DNA of 33,552 nt from CAWJNF01 sp963844235 (GTDB taxonomy: Bacteria > Actinomycetota > Thermoleophilia > Gaiellales > Gaiellaceae). Shown one piece after another: positions 24,732 through 32,973 of the stretch. Location: the NCBI GenBank assembly GCA_963844235.1, contig CAWJNF010000007.1, forward strand, positions 1 through 33,552. The letters are read 5' to 3'. Both the position numbers and the translations under genes were made by a program. Each line of letters begins with the position of its first letter. Position 1 is the stretch's first letter. The notes beneath the pieces are model-generated. The model searched no databases, had not been told where the DNA came from, and saw only the letters and a program-made list of their open reading frames with translations.

Positions 24732-25756
24732 GCGCGACGGGGTCTCCCGCTGCTCGACTTGCGGCGGCTGACGGTGGGGTTTCCGACCCTGTCGGGGGTC
24801 GCCGAGTCGTGAGTGACGTCTCCCTCGAGGTCGGCGAGCGCGAGATCGTCGGGCTGGTCGGCGAGTCGGGGTCGGGCAAGAGCATGACGTGCCGGGCAGT
24901 CCTCGGCCTCGTACCCGAGCCCGGCGCCGTGCTGGGCGGTGAGGCAATCCTGCTCGACGGGGCGTGACCTCTGCAACTGCGCAAGAGAGATCTGCGACGG
25001 ATCCGCGGCCGGGAGGTCGCCATGGTCTTCCAGGATCCGACGAGCTCGCTGAACCCAGTCTTCACCGTCGGCCACCAGATGACCGAAGCACTGACGCTGC
25101 AGAGAGGCGTCTCGCAGCGCGAAGCGCGCGAGCGCGCGGTCGCCTTGCTCGATCAGGTCGGGATCCCCTCTGCTGCCAAGCGGCTGAGGGCCTACCCGCA
25201 CGAGCTCTCCGGCGGCATGCGCCAGCGGGTGATGATCGCGCTCGCGATCTCGGGCCGGCCGCGCCTGCTGCTGGCAGACGAGCCGACGACGGCTCTCGAC
25301 GTGACGATCCAGGACCAGATCCTCGTCCTCCTGCGCCAGATCCGCGACGAGACCGGAATGTCCATCGTGCTCGTCTCGCACGACATGGGCCTGATCGCGC
25401 AGACCTGCGACCGGGTCGCGGTGATGTACGCGGGGCGCATCGTCGAGGTGGGGCCCGTCGCCGACCTCTTCTATCGACCGGAGCATCCGTACACGCAGGC
25501 GCTCCTGGGCGCCATGCCCCGGATCGACGGTGCCGAGACCCGCGGCGAGCTGCGGGCGATTCCCGGCCAGCCTCCGGACGTCCGTGAGCTGCCGTCGGGA
25601 TGCCCCTTCGCGCCGCGGTGCCCCCACGTGCGAGAGGGCTGCGAGCTGGTCTCGATGGAGCTCGAGCCCGTCGCGCCCGGTCACGTCACCGCCTGCCCGT
25701 TCGTCCGCTCGGGCAGCTCGGCTCCGGAAGTCGATCCCGGGAGATCCGTCCCGTGA
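24728..25756 (+). CDS. ABC importer ATPase, DppD/OppD type (frameshifts in the first 240 bp)
   Basis: Walker A is VGESGSGKSM, the Q loop MVFQDPTSSLNPVFTVG, the signature LSGGMRQRV, Walker B LLLADEPTTALD, the switch histidine VSHDMG, and the C-terminal Cys-rich oligopeptide-ATPase tail GCPFAPRCPH. Near 24750-24810 the text LLDLRRLTVGFPTLSGV lies in another frame, and near 24965 an extra G introduces a stop (GACGGGGCGTGA) before LRKRDLRRIRGREVAMVFQ resumes. From about 24970 to the stop the gene is intact. Overlap with the next ATPase is 4 bp (GTGA). Confidence 0.85.
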
Positions 25757-26772
25757 CCGAGCCGCTCCTGACGGTGCACGAGCTATCGAAGTGGTTCTCG
25801 GTGCGCCGCTCCCTGAACGACCGCTTCCACAGCATGCCGGCGCAGCGACTCGTCGCCGTCGATCACGTGACGCTCGAGCTCGCCCCGCGCGAGGTGCTCG
25901 GCATCGTCGGGGAGTCGGGTAGCGGCAAGACGACGCTCGCCCGCTGCCTCATCCGCCTCCACGAGCCCAGCGAGGGCTCCATCGTCTTCGACGGCACGGA
26001 CGTCCGCGCCGCCGATCGCGACGCGCTCCGCGCCGTGAGGCGCCGGATGCAGATGGTGTTCCAGGATCCGTACACGTCGCTGAACCCACGACTGACCGTC
26101 GCAGACGCGATCCTCGAGGCCGGGCGTGTGCACGGCCGATCCACCAAGGAGACAGGAGAGGCGTTCGTCGGCGAGCAGCTCGCGATGGTCGGACTTGCGC
26201 AGCGGCTCGGCGATCGGCGCCCCCGTGAGCTCTCGGGCGGGCAGCGGCAGCGCGTGGCGATCGCGCGCGCCCTTGCAGTCTCGCCCGACGTCCTCATCGG
26301 CGACGAGGCGGTGTCGAGCCTGGACGTCTCGGTGCAGGCGCAGATCCTGAACCTCTTCGAGGAGCTACGACGCCGCCTCGAGCTGACGATGATCTTCATC
26401 TCGCATCAGCTATCGGTCGTCTCGCACATCTCCGACCGGGTGGCGATCATGTACCTCGGTCGCGTCGTCGAGGAGGGGCCGACGACCGAGGTCTTCCGCT
26501 CGCCCCAGCACCCCTACACGAAGGGCCTGCTCGACGCGAACCCGACACCTGACCCCGCCCACAAGCGCGAGCAAGCAGCTATCCCGGGTGAGCTCCCCTC
26601 GCCGCTGGCCATTCCCAGCGGGTGCCGGTTTCGCACACGCTGCGCATTCGCGCGCGACGTATGCGCCGAGGTCGACCCCGCGCTCGAGCCGGTCGGCCCG
26701 GCCCACGCCGCGGCCTGCCACGTTCTGCCGTTTCGCTCCACCGAGCGGCCAACCACGACCCCGGAGGGATGA
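25753..26772 (+). CDS. ABC importer ATPase, DppF/OppF type
   Basis: 339 residues, intact. Walker A GESGSGKTT begins at 53. Then come the Q loop MVFQDPYTSLNPRLTV, the signature LSGGQRQRVAIARALAV, Walker B VLIGDEAVSSLD, the switch histidine FISHQLSVV, and the oligopeptide-transporter C-terminal extension with HPYTKGLL and GCRFRTRCAFARDVC. With the DppD-type partner it powers import of the ligand bound by the lipoprotein at 21080-22824. Start GTG overlaps the previous stop. That this gene is free of indels while its upstream partners are not supports a localised sequence-quality problem. Confidence 0.93.
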   Translation: MTEPLLTVHELSKWFSVRRSLNDRFHSMPAQRLVAVDHVTLELAPREVLGIVGESGSGKTTLARCLIRLHEPSEGSIVFDGTDVRAADRDALRAVRRRMQMVFQDPYTSLNPRLTVADAILEAGRVHGRSTKETGEAFVGEQLAMVGLAQRLGDRRPRELSGGQRQRVAIARALAVSPDVLIGDEAVSSLDVSVQAQILNLFEELRRRLELTMIFISHQLSVVSHISDRVAIMYLGRVVEEGPTTEVFRSPQHPYTKGLLDANPTPDPAHKREQAAIPGELPSPLAIPSGCRFRTRCAFARDVCAEVDPALEPVGPAHAAACHVLPFRSTERPTTTPEG

Positions 26773-26778
26773 CACACG

Positions 26779-27735
26779 ATGCGTGCCGCACTGATCAGCG
26801 AGCTCGGAACTCCACCGGCCATCGGCGACCGGCCCGAGCCGGACGATGCGGAGAAGGCGCTCGTCGAGCTCGGGGCCGCGGCGCTCAACCCCGTGGATCT
26901 CACCGTCGGCTCCGGCCGCTTCCCTCTCGGCCACCCGCCGCTTCCGTACGTGCCGGGCGTCGAGGGCGTGGGCACCATCGTCCGCTCGGCGCGCTTTTCC
27001 GCCGGCACCCGGGTGTACGCGTGCGGTAGTGGGCTCGGCATCGGCGCCGATGGCACCTTCGCGGAGCGCTTCGCGGCTCCCGAGACCTCGCTGTACGAGG
27101 TGCCCGACGGGGTCGACGACGCTCAGGCGGTCGCCTACGGCACGGCGGGCCTCGCCGCCTGGCTCCCGCTCACCTGGCTGGCGCCGGTGGAGCACGGCGA
27201 GAGCGTGCTCGTACTCGGCGCGACCGGGAGCGTCGGCGCCGTCGCGCTACAGACGGCGAAGCTCCGCGGCGCCGGCTTCGTCGTCGCCGCCGGGAGGGAC
27301 GCCGATCGTCTCGAGCGGGCGAAGGGGCTCGGCGCGGATGTCTCGGTCGAGCTCGGGCCGGACTTCGCGCAGCAGCTCGCCGAGGCCTGCGGCGACCGGC
27401 CGCCCACGCTCGTCCTCGACGCGTTGTGGGGCGAGCCGCTGGTGGCGGCTCTGGGCGTCGCCGCCCGCGGCGCGCGCATCGTTCACCTCGGGCAGTCGGC
27501 CGGGCCCGAGGCGACCCTGCCGTCCGGGCCGGTGCGGTCGAAGCAGCTCCGGATCTTCGGCTACTCGAACTTCGGCGTCGCAGCCGACGTCTTCCAGACC
27601 GGGTACGAGGGCCTGCTGGCGGAAGTGGCGGCGGGCCGCATCTCACTCGACCTCGAGACGCTGCCGCTCGAGCGTGTGGGTGATGCCTGGCAGCGTCAGC
27701 TGGAAGGCGGAGCCAAGCTCGTGCTGACACCGTGA
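26779..27735 (+). CDS. MDR-family NADPH:quinone oxidoreductase-like protein
   Basis: 318 residues of the medium-chain dehydrogenase/reductase fold without catalytic zinc ligands. Motifs: LGAAALNPVDLTVGSGRF, PYVPGVEGVGTIV, AYGTAGLAAWLPLTW and the nucleotide-binding LVLGATGSVGAVALQTAK. Family members reduce quinones or enone double bonds with NADPH. The ATG follows GGAGGG and is 6 bp after the DppF stop, so it belongs to the importer operon. In context it could reduce an unsaturated intermediate of the imported compound. Confidence 0.85.
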   Translation: MRAALISELGTPPAIGDRPEPDDAEKALVELGAAALNPVDLTVGSGRFPLGHPPLPYVPGVEGVGTIVRSARFSAGTRVYACGSGLGIGADGTFAERFAAPETSLYEVPDGVDDAQAVAYGTAGLAAWLPLTWLAPVEHGESVLVLGATGSVGAVALQTAKLRGAGFVVAAGRDADRLERAKGLGADVSVELGPDFAQQLAEACGDRPPTLVLDALWGEPLVAALGVAARGARIVHLGQSAGPEATLPSGPVRSKQLRIFGYSNFGVAADVFQTGYEGLLAEVAAGRISLDLETLPLERVGDAWQRQLEGGAKLVLTP

Positions 27736-27766
27736 GCGCAACCGACAGAGTGGAGCACCGCGCGAT

Positions 27767-28549
27767 CTATCCGAGCAGCTCGAACCCGTACTGCGCGGTC
27801 AGGCCTCCGTCGACCATAAGGCAGGCGCCGGTGATGAACGACGCGGCGTCGGAGGAGAGGAAGGTCACTGCGCGTGCCACTTCCTCGGGCTCCCCCACGC
27901 GTCCGAGCGCGTGCAGCTCCCCGAGCCGTGCCTGGCGTGCCGGCGGGTTGCTCTGTGTGAACAGCTCCGTTCGTATGTAGCCCGGCGCCACGCAGTTCAC
28001 ACGGATTCCCCGCGGAGCGAGGTCCATCGCCATCTGGCGCGTCAGCTGGTGAAGTCCCGCCTTGCTCGCGCAGTACGCGGTCGCGCCACGCTGCGCCACC
28101 ACCGCGAGCACGGAGCCGATGTTGACCACGGCGCCCACAGATGAGCGCTCGAGCTGCTCCACCGCATGTCGGACGAGGAGGAATGGTCCGGTGAGGTTCG
28201 CGGCCATGACGTCCTGCCAACCCTCGAGATCCTCCTCGTCGGCGCCGACCCCGCGCCCGACGCCGGCATTGTTGACGACCACGTCCAGGCGGCCGAACGT
28301 GTCGAGAGCGCCGGCGATCGCGGCAACGATCTGATCCTCGTCCCGTACGTCGCAGGCGAGCACGACCGAGTCGCCGCCCGCGGCCTCGACCAGCTCCGCC
28401 GTCTTCCGGGTGGCGTCGAGGTCTCGGCTGACGAGGGCTACCCCTGCGCCGCTGAGCGCCAGATCGATGGCGCATGCCCGACCAATGCCGCGGCTCGCCC
28501 CGGTCACCAGGGCAATGCGGCCGGCCAGCTGCCTGTCGGGCTCCCTCAC
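27767..28549 (-). CDS. SDR family oxidoreductase
   Basis: 260 residues, classical SDR: TGASRGIG (16-23), NNAG (93-96), S146, Y159 and K163 (YCASK), and the terminal ITGACLMVDGGLTAQYG. NAD(P)-dependent alcohol/carbonyl oxidoreduction is expected. R18 in the loop and the following R/D residues do not settle cofactor preference. Start GTG 28549 lacks a clear ribosome site. It is convergent with the MDR gene (31-bp gap) and divergent from the dioxygenase-like gene; site f lies 69 nt upstream and could control both. It is one of three SDRs in the region. Confidence 0.88.
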   Translation of the reverse strand: MREPDRQLAGRIALVTGASRGIGRACAIDLALSGAGVALVSRDLDATRKTAELVEAAGGDSVVLACDVRDEDQIVAAIAGALDTFGRLDVVVNNAGVGRGVGADEEDLEGWQDVMAANLTGPFLLVRHAVEQLERSSVGAVVNIGSVLAVVAQRGATAYCASKAGLHQLTRQMAMDLAPRGIRVNCVAPGYIRTELFTQSNPPARQARLGELHALGRVGEPEEVARAVTFLSSDAASFITGACLMVDGGLTAQYGFELLG

Positions 28550-28617
28550 GGAGCCGGCGTGGGCCTCGCCTGAGCCGGCTGTGCGTCCCCGTTCCGAGGT
28601 CGTTCGGCGGACAAGAA

Positions 28618-28631
28618 GCTATAAGTTATCG
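28618..28631. promoter_or_regulatory. TATARGNTATA site f, before the dioxygenase-amidase operon
   Basis: GCTATAAGTTATCG; core TATAAGTTATC at 28620-28630, one mismatch from the consensus. It lies 28 nt before the ATG at 28659. A separate 7-bp inverted repeat, GTTCCGA (28591-28597) and TCGGAAC (28629-28635), brackets it. Confidence 0.5.
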
Positions 28632-28658
28632 GAACTCCGGCCGGCCGAAGGAGCGAGC

Positions 28659-29714
28659 ATGCTCAGCCACGCAGCGTTCATCGACCTCTGCGAGCAGGAG
28701 CTACGCCTCTGTGCCGTGGCCGAGGGCGAGACGCTCGTCGTCGTCTCCCAGGGTGACGAGCGCGCCGACTACGCGGCGGCCTTCCTCGCGGCCGCGGCCC
28801 GGCTCGGCGCAAACGGCTTCCAGATCCGGTTGCCGGAGGCCACGCTCGGCATCGGCGGGGACGTGGGCGTCTGGACGGTGGGCGCCACGCCGCTCTCGCG
28901 GAGCCCCGCGGCGGTGGAGGCGCTCGAGCGGGCCGACATCGTCGTCGACGTCATGTTCCTGCTCCACTCGAAGGAGCTGGTCGAGATCCAGCAGTCCGGG
29001 ACGCGCATCCTGACCTGCATCGAGCCGGTCGACATCCTCACGCGGCTCTTCCCGACCCGGGAGATCGCGGGTCGCGTATCCCGCGCCGTGAAGCTGCTGG
29101 AAGCCGCGAGCACGCTGCGGCTCACGAGCGGAGCCGGCACGGACGCCACGTTTCGCCTCGGCGCCTACAAGACGTTCGGGCAGTACGGCTTCGCCGACAA
29201 GCCCGGGCAGTGGGACCACTGGTCGTCATCTGGGATGGCGTACACCTATGCCCTCGACGACGGCGTCGACGGCACCGTCGTGGTCGCGCCGGGCGACATC
29301 CTGCTGCCCTTCAAGACCTACGTGCAGACGCCGATCGAGCTCACCATCGAAGCGGGGCGGATACGCCAGATCCAGGGCGGCCTCGACGCCGAGCTCGTCC
29401 GCGAGTACATGGCGAACTTCGAGGATTCCGACGCGTACGGCCTCGCCCACATCGGCTGGGGGATGAACGAGAACGCGAAGTGGACGGCCCTCGCGACCGA
29501 TCGGCGAGGCCACGGGATGGAGTCCCGCGCGTTCTACGGCAACGTGCTGTTCTCGACCGGCCCGAACACGCAGACCGGCGGGCCCAACAACACGCACTGT
29601 CACCTCGATATCCCGATGCGAGGCTGCAGCCTGTTCCTCGACGACCGACCCGTGGTCGTCGACGGCGACATCGTCGTCGACGAGCTACGCCCGGCCGCGC
29701 CCGTCGGCGTGTAG
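28659..29714 (+). CDS. 2,5-dihydroxypyridine 5,6-dioxygenase-like (peptidase M29-like) metalloenzyme
   Basis: 351 residues with AAGGAG before the ATG. Likely metal ligands are H264 in AHIGWGMNEN and H315 and D317 in NTHCHLDIPM. From memory, NicX of the nicotinate pathway uses His265, His318 and Asp320, giving the same order, spacing and HxD pair. NicX opens 2,5-dihydroxypyridine with O2 to N-formylmaleamate. The family is often annotated as leucyl aminopeptidase; I consider that less likely in this context. The next gene encodes an amidase only 5 bp downstream. The exact substrate is uncertain. Confidence 0.55.
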   Translation: MLSHAAFIDLCEQELRLCAVAEGETLVVVSQGDERADYAAAFLAAAARLGANGFQIRLPEATLGIGGDVGVWTVGATPLSRSPAAVEALERADIVVDVMFLLHSKELVEIQQSGTRILTCIEPVDILTRLFPTREIAGRVSRAVKLLEAASTLRLTSGAGTDATFRLGAYKTFGQYGFADKPGQWDHWSSSGMAYTYALDDGVDGTVVVAPGDILLPFKTYVQTPIELTIEAGRIRQIQGGLDAELVREYMANFEDSDAYGLAHIGWGMNENAKWTALATDRRGHGMESRAFYGNVLFSTGPNTQTGGPNNTHCHLDIPMRGCSLFLDDRPVVVDGDIVVDELRPAAPVGV

Positions 29715-29719
29715 CGGGC

Positions 29720-31141
29720 GTGTCCGACCTGACGCGTCTGTCGGCGCGCGAGCTCCTGCTCGGGTACCGCAACGGGAGCTTCACGCCGAGCGAGGTCGTC
29801 GAGGCATGCGCCGAACGGATCGAGGCGGTCGACCCGGCAGTGGGCGCGTTCACGACGCTGTGCCTCGAGCGGGCGCGCGAGGAGGCGGCTTCGTGGACCG
29901 AGGCCTACGCACGAGGTGACGCCGTCGCCGCGCTCGCCGGCGTGCCGTTCGCCGCCAAGGATCTTTTCGACTCGGCCGGGGTGCGCACCACCTACGGCTC
30001 GCCACTGTTCCTCGACCACGTCCCGGGCGAGGACGCCGAGGCGCTCCGGCGGCTCAGGTCCGCCGGCGCGATCCTCCTCGGCAAGGCGCAGACGCACGAG
30101 TTCGCCTGGGGGATCACGTCGGTGAATCCGCAGCTCGGCTCGACGCGGAACCCGTGGGATCGCGAGCGGATCTCGGGGGGCTCGAGCGGGGGCTCGGCCG
30201 TGGCCCTGGCGGCGGACGAGGTACCCCTTGCCCTGGGCAGCGACACCGGCGGCTCGATCCGGGTGCCCGCCGCCTTTTGCGGGATCGTCGGCCTCAAGCC
30301 GACCTGGGGCCGGGTAAGCGCCGCCGGCGCGATGCCGCTCGCCCGGTCGCTCGACCACCCCGGGCCAATGGCGCGCACACCGAGCGACGCTGCCCTGATG
30401 CTCGAGGTGCTGGCCGGCGCCGATCCGAACGACCCGGCGACACAGGAGGTTCCGCTCGGGGACGTCGAGAGCGCGCTGACCGCCGGCCTCGAGGGCCTTC
30501 GCGTCGCGCTCTGTCCCTCCTTGCACCTCGTGGCGCTCGCGCCCGACATCGACGATGTCTGGCAGCGTGCGGTGGACGTCGTTCGAGGACTCGGCGCCGA
30601 GATTCTGGAGCGAGACCTACCTGGCGCGGAGGCCATCTACGAGACCTTCGTCGTCACGCAGCGAGCCGAAGCCCTCTTCACGCACATGAGCCGCGGCCTC
30701 TATCCGGCCCGGGCCGATGCGTACGCCGCCGACGTCCGCGGGCGACTCGAGGCGGCCGAGGGGGTGACGATCTCCGACTACCTGGCTGCAGCCGCCGAGC
30801 GTCAGCGCATCCGCGCCGCCTTCGCGCACCTCTTCGACGACGCCGACGTGCTGCTGACCCCGGTCGGCGGCGGCTCGCCCTGCCGGATCGGCGAGGAGAC
30901 GGTGACGCATCTCGGGCAGAAGGTCGACTTTCGCGAGCTCGTCATGTCCTACACGGTTCCCCAGGATCTGACCGGTCTCCCCGCCTGCGCCGTGCGCGCG
31001 GGCTTCGACGAGCTCGGCATCCCGGTCGGTGTCCAGTTCACCGCCCCGCCCTGGCAGGAGGCCGCGGCGTTGCGCGCCGTGTCGGCCTTCTACGACGCGA
31101 CGCCGGAGGTGCAGAGCCGACGGCCCGATCTTCCCGTGTAG
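29720..31141 (+). CDS. Amidase signature (AS) family amidohydrolase
   Basis: 473 residues starting at GTG 29720. The Lys-cisSer-Ser triad is K80 (VPFAAKDLF), the Ser pair in GGSSGGSA (155-156) and nucleophile S179 in GSDTGGSIRVP. The usual GatA-like elements follow (FCGIVGLKPTWGRVS, HPGPMARTPSDAALML). It hydrolyses an amide to acid plus ammonia. It is not GatA of tRNA amidation because no GatB/GatC is nearby and it pairs with the dioxygenase-like gene; an open-chain amide released by ring cleavage is a reasonable candidate. Its TAG stop lies inside the palindrome at 31138. Confidence 0.9.
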   Translation: MSDLTRLSARELLLGYRNGSFTPSEVVEACAERIEAVDPAVGAFTTLCLERAREEAASWTEAYARGDAVAALAGVPFAAKDLFDSAGVRTTYGSPLFLDHVPGEDAEALRRLRSAGAILLGKAQTHEFAWGITSVNPQLGSTRNPWDRERISGGSSGGSAVALAADEVPLALGSDTGGSIRVPAAFCGIVGLKPTWGRVSAAGAMPLARSLDHPGPMARTPSDAALMLEVLAGADPNDPATQEVPLGDVESALTAGLEGLRVALCPSLHLVALAPDIDDVWQRAVDVVRGLGAEILERDLPGAEAIYETFVVTQRAEALFTHMSRGLYPARADAYAADVRGRLEAAEGVTISDYLAAAAERQRIRAAFAHLFDDADVLLTPVGGGSPCRIGEETVTHLGQKVDFRELVMSYTVPQDLTGLPACAVRAGFDELGIPVGVQFTAPPWQEAAALRAVSAFYDATPEVQSRRPDLPV

Positions 31142-31165
31142 GGGCCGGATATATCCGGCCCCTAC
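31138..31165. repeat. 28-bp perfect palindrome, family copy 3
   Basis: GTAGGGGCCGGATA followed by its exact reverse complement, overlapping the amidase stop codon. It is a plausible terminator stem for the dioxygenase-amidase operon. Confidence 0.8.
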
Positions 31166-31210
31166 GAATCTCGGCCGTCAGGCGTCCACGTGCAATCGGC
31201 CGCTTTGCCG

Positions 31211-31238
31211 GTAGGGGCCGGATATATCCGGCCCCCAA
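31211..31238. repeat. 28-bp palindrome, family copy 4
   Basis: Same as copy 3 apart from changes in the last bases (CCCCCAA instead of CCCCTAC). It ends 12 bp from the stop of the convergent amidohydrolase gene, mirroring the paired arrangement at 13603-13680. Confidence 0.75.
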
Positions 31239-31250
31239 CGAGCCGCGGCG

Positions 31251-32150
31251 TCACACGCCGAGGAAGCGGGCCAGGTTCGGGCCGAGGAAGGCTTCGATGT
31301 CCTCGTCGGTCACGGCCGGCTCGAGGCCGAGCCGCTCGCAGTGGGCCGGGATCGCGCGCCAGTAGGCGATGTCCGAGCCGAAGTCCGTGAACGGGTAGTC
31401 GGTTCCCCAGAAGAGGCGGTCGAAGACGCCGAGGTACTTGGCCATCGAGAGCGTCTGGGCGGCGCGCCAAGGGGGCTGCGACGGGCTCCACCAGGCGAAG
31501 TCGGCGGCCACGTTCGGGTTCTTCGCCATCAGCATCAGCACGAGCTCGGACCAGGCGAAGCCGCAGTGCGCAAGGATCGGGCGCAGGCCGGGGAAGTCGA
31601 CCAGCGCGTCCTCGATGTAGAGCGGATGGTCGTAGGCCAGCGATCTCCCCGCCGGCAGGGAGCTCCAGCCCGTGTGGAGCGTGAGCGGCACCCCGAGCTC
31701 GGCGGCGGTCTCGTAGAGCGGCCAGATACGCCGGTCGTTGATCGCCGCGTAGTTGTAGGACGGGAGCATCTTCAAGCCCCGGAGACCGAGCTCCTCGACG
31801 GCGCGGCGGAGCCGGTCGGCCTCGGCACGCCCTCCGAGCGGGTTGGCGCTGTAGAAGCCGACGAGCCGATCGGGCCAGCTGCGGCAGAGGTCCGCGATAT
31901 AGTCGCCCATCGTCGGGTCGTAGGCGTCGACCGGAACGTAGGCGAGGCACATCACGAGCGCCCGGTCGACTCCGGCGGCGTCCATGTGCTCGATCAGCGC
32001 CTCGCCCTCGACGCACCATCCATCGGCCGTCCAGGCCTCGCCGGTCATCCACGAGTTCTTGCCCCGGAACTGGGCGAGGTGCACGTCCGCCAGCTCCTGC
32101 GAGAAGTCGCGACCCCACTGGCTCATGTGCACATGGGAGTTGAAGAGCAT
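31251..32150 (-). CDS. Amidohydrolase_2 (ACMSD-like TIM-barrel) hydrolase or decarboxylase
   Basis: 299 residues. The metal site of the amidohydrolase superfamily is visible: H6 and H8 (NSHVHM), H159 (LTLHTGW), H195 (ILAHCGFAWSE) and D251 (GTDYPF). The Amidohydrolase_2 branch includes decarboxylases such as ACMSD and gamma-resorcylate decarboxylase as well as lactone hydrolases; the length and motifs fit but do not choose. The ATG has AAGGGG upstream. It is the last gene of a minus-strand operon with the SDR and the CocE-like gene, 27 bp after the SDR stop. Confidence 0.85.
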   Translation of the reverse strand: MLFNSHVHMSQWGRDFSQELADVHLAQFRGKNSWMTGEAWTADGWCVEGEALIEHMDAAGVDRALVMCLAYVPVDAYDPTMGDYIADLCRSWPDRLVGFYSANPLGGRAEADRLRRAVEELGLRGLKMLPSYNYAAINDRRIWPLYETAAELGVPLTLHTGWSSLPAGRSLAYDHPLYIEDALVDFPGLRPILAHCGFAWSELVLMLMAKNPNVAADFAWWSPSQPPWRAAQTLSMAKYLGVFDRLFWGTDYPFTDFGSDIAYWRAIPAHCERLGLEPAVTDEDIEAFLGPNLARFLGV

Positions 32151-32177
32151 CCGTTTACCCCTTCCTGTCGCGTGCGG

Positions 32178-32972
32178 TCAGGTGGCGAGCCAGCCGGCGT
32201 CGACGAGCAGCGTGCTGCCCGTCATCAGCGCGGCCAGATCGGAGGCGCAGAACAGGACGACGCGGGCGATGTCGTCGGGAACGGCGATGCGACCGAGCGG
32301 GAGCTCGCCGCCGAGCCTCTCGATCGCGAAGCCGGCCGCCTCCATCGCGCGACGAGCGTCCTCGATGCCCGGCGTCGCGGTGACGCAGGGCGCGACGGCG
32401 AGCACGCGGATTCCGTTCGGGCCGAGCTCGACGGCGAGGCTCTTCGTCAGGCCGAGCACGCCGTGCTTGGCGGCCGCGTAGTGGGCGATGCCCCGTCCGG
32501 CGACGCGGTAGGCGGCCGTGGAGGCGACGTTCACGATCACGCCGCCGCTTTCGAGCTCGACCATCCTGCGTGCGGCCACGCGCGCGCCGAGGAAGACGCC
32601 GCGGAGATTGATGTCGAGGACGCGGTCCCAGTCCTCGGGCTCCATGTCGAGCGCCTCGTGCGTCGGGTAGACGCCCGCGTTGTTGACCCAGACGTCCAGG
32701 CGGCCGAGAGCGCTCACCGCGTCGTCGGCGAGGTGCTCGAGAGCCGCGGCGTCGCGCACGTCCACCTCGACTGCTCGTCCGTCGAGCTCGCGTGCCGCCG
32801 CCTCGGCCCCGCGCAGGTCGAGGTCGGCGACGACGACCCGTGCACCGGCCTCGGCAAGGCGGCGGGCGGTCGCGAGCCCGATCCCGCGCGCGCCGCCGGT
32901 GACGACCGCGACCCGCCCGGACAGCGAGACGAGGTCGCCGAGCGGACGCTCGCTCAGATCGGGCGCCGGCAA
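32178..32972 (-). CDS. SDR family oxidoreductase
   Basis: 264 residues: TGGARGIG (25-32), acidic D50 at the end of strand 2 (VVVADLDL, which favours NAD(H)), NNAG (97-100), S151, Y165 and K169 (HYAAAK), and the terminal MTGSTLLVDAGWLAT. The start is TTG 32972 with GGGAGGT in the end of the upstream gene, whose TGA is 1 nt away, so translation is coupled. It belongs to the CocE-SDR-amidohydrolase operon. Likely role: NAD-dependent oxidation of an alcohol intermediate. Confidence 0.88.
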   Translation of the reverse strand: MPAPDLSERPLGDLVSLSGRVAVVTGGARGIGLATARRLAEAGARVVVADLDLRGAEAAARELDGRAVEVDVRDAAALEHLADDAVSALGRLDVWVNNAGVYPTHEALDMEPEDWDRVLDINLRGVFLGARVAARRMVELESGGVIVNVASTAAYRVAGRGIAHYAAAKHGVLGLTKSLAVELGPNGIRVLAVAPCVTATPGIEDARRAMEAAGFAIERLGGELPLGRIAVPDDIARVVLFCASDLAALMTGSTLLVDAGWLAT

Positions 32973-32973
32973 C

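Noticed and set aside
28659..29714. Leucyl aminopeptidase (M29) as the primary call
   Set aside because: The HxD pair and distal His match the dioxygenase branch, and the operon context is catabolic with an amidase; kept only as an alternative.
29720..31141. GatA subunit of tRNA amidotransferase
   Set aside because: No GatB or GatC nearby, and the gene is in a catabolic operon; AS-family similarity alone does not indicate GatA.
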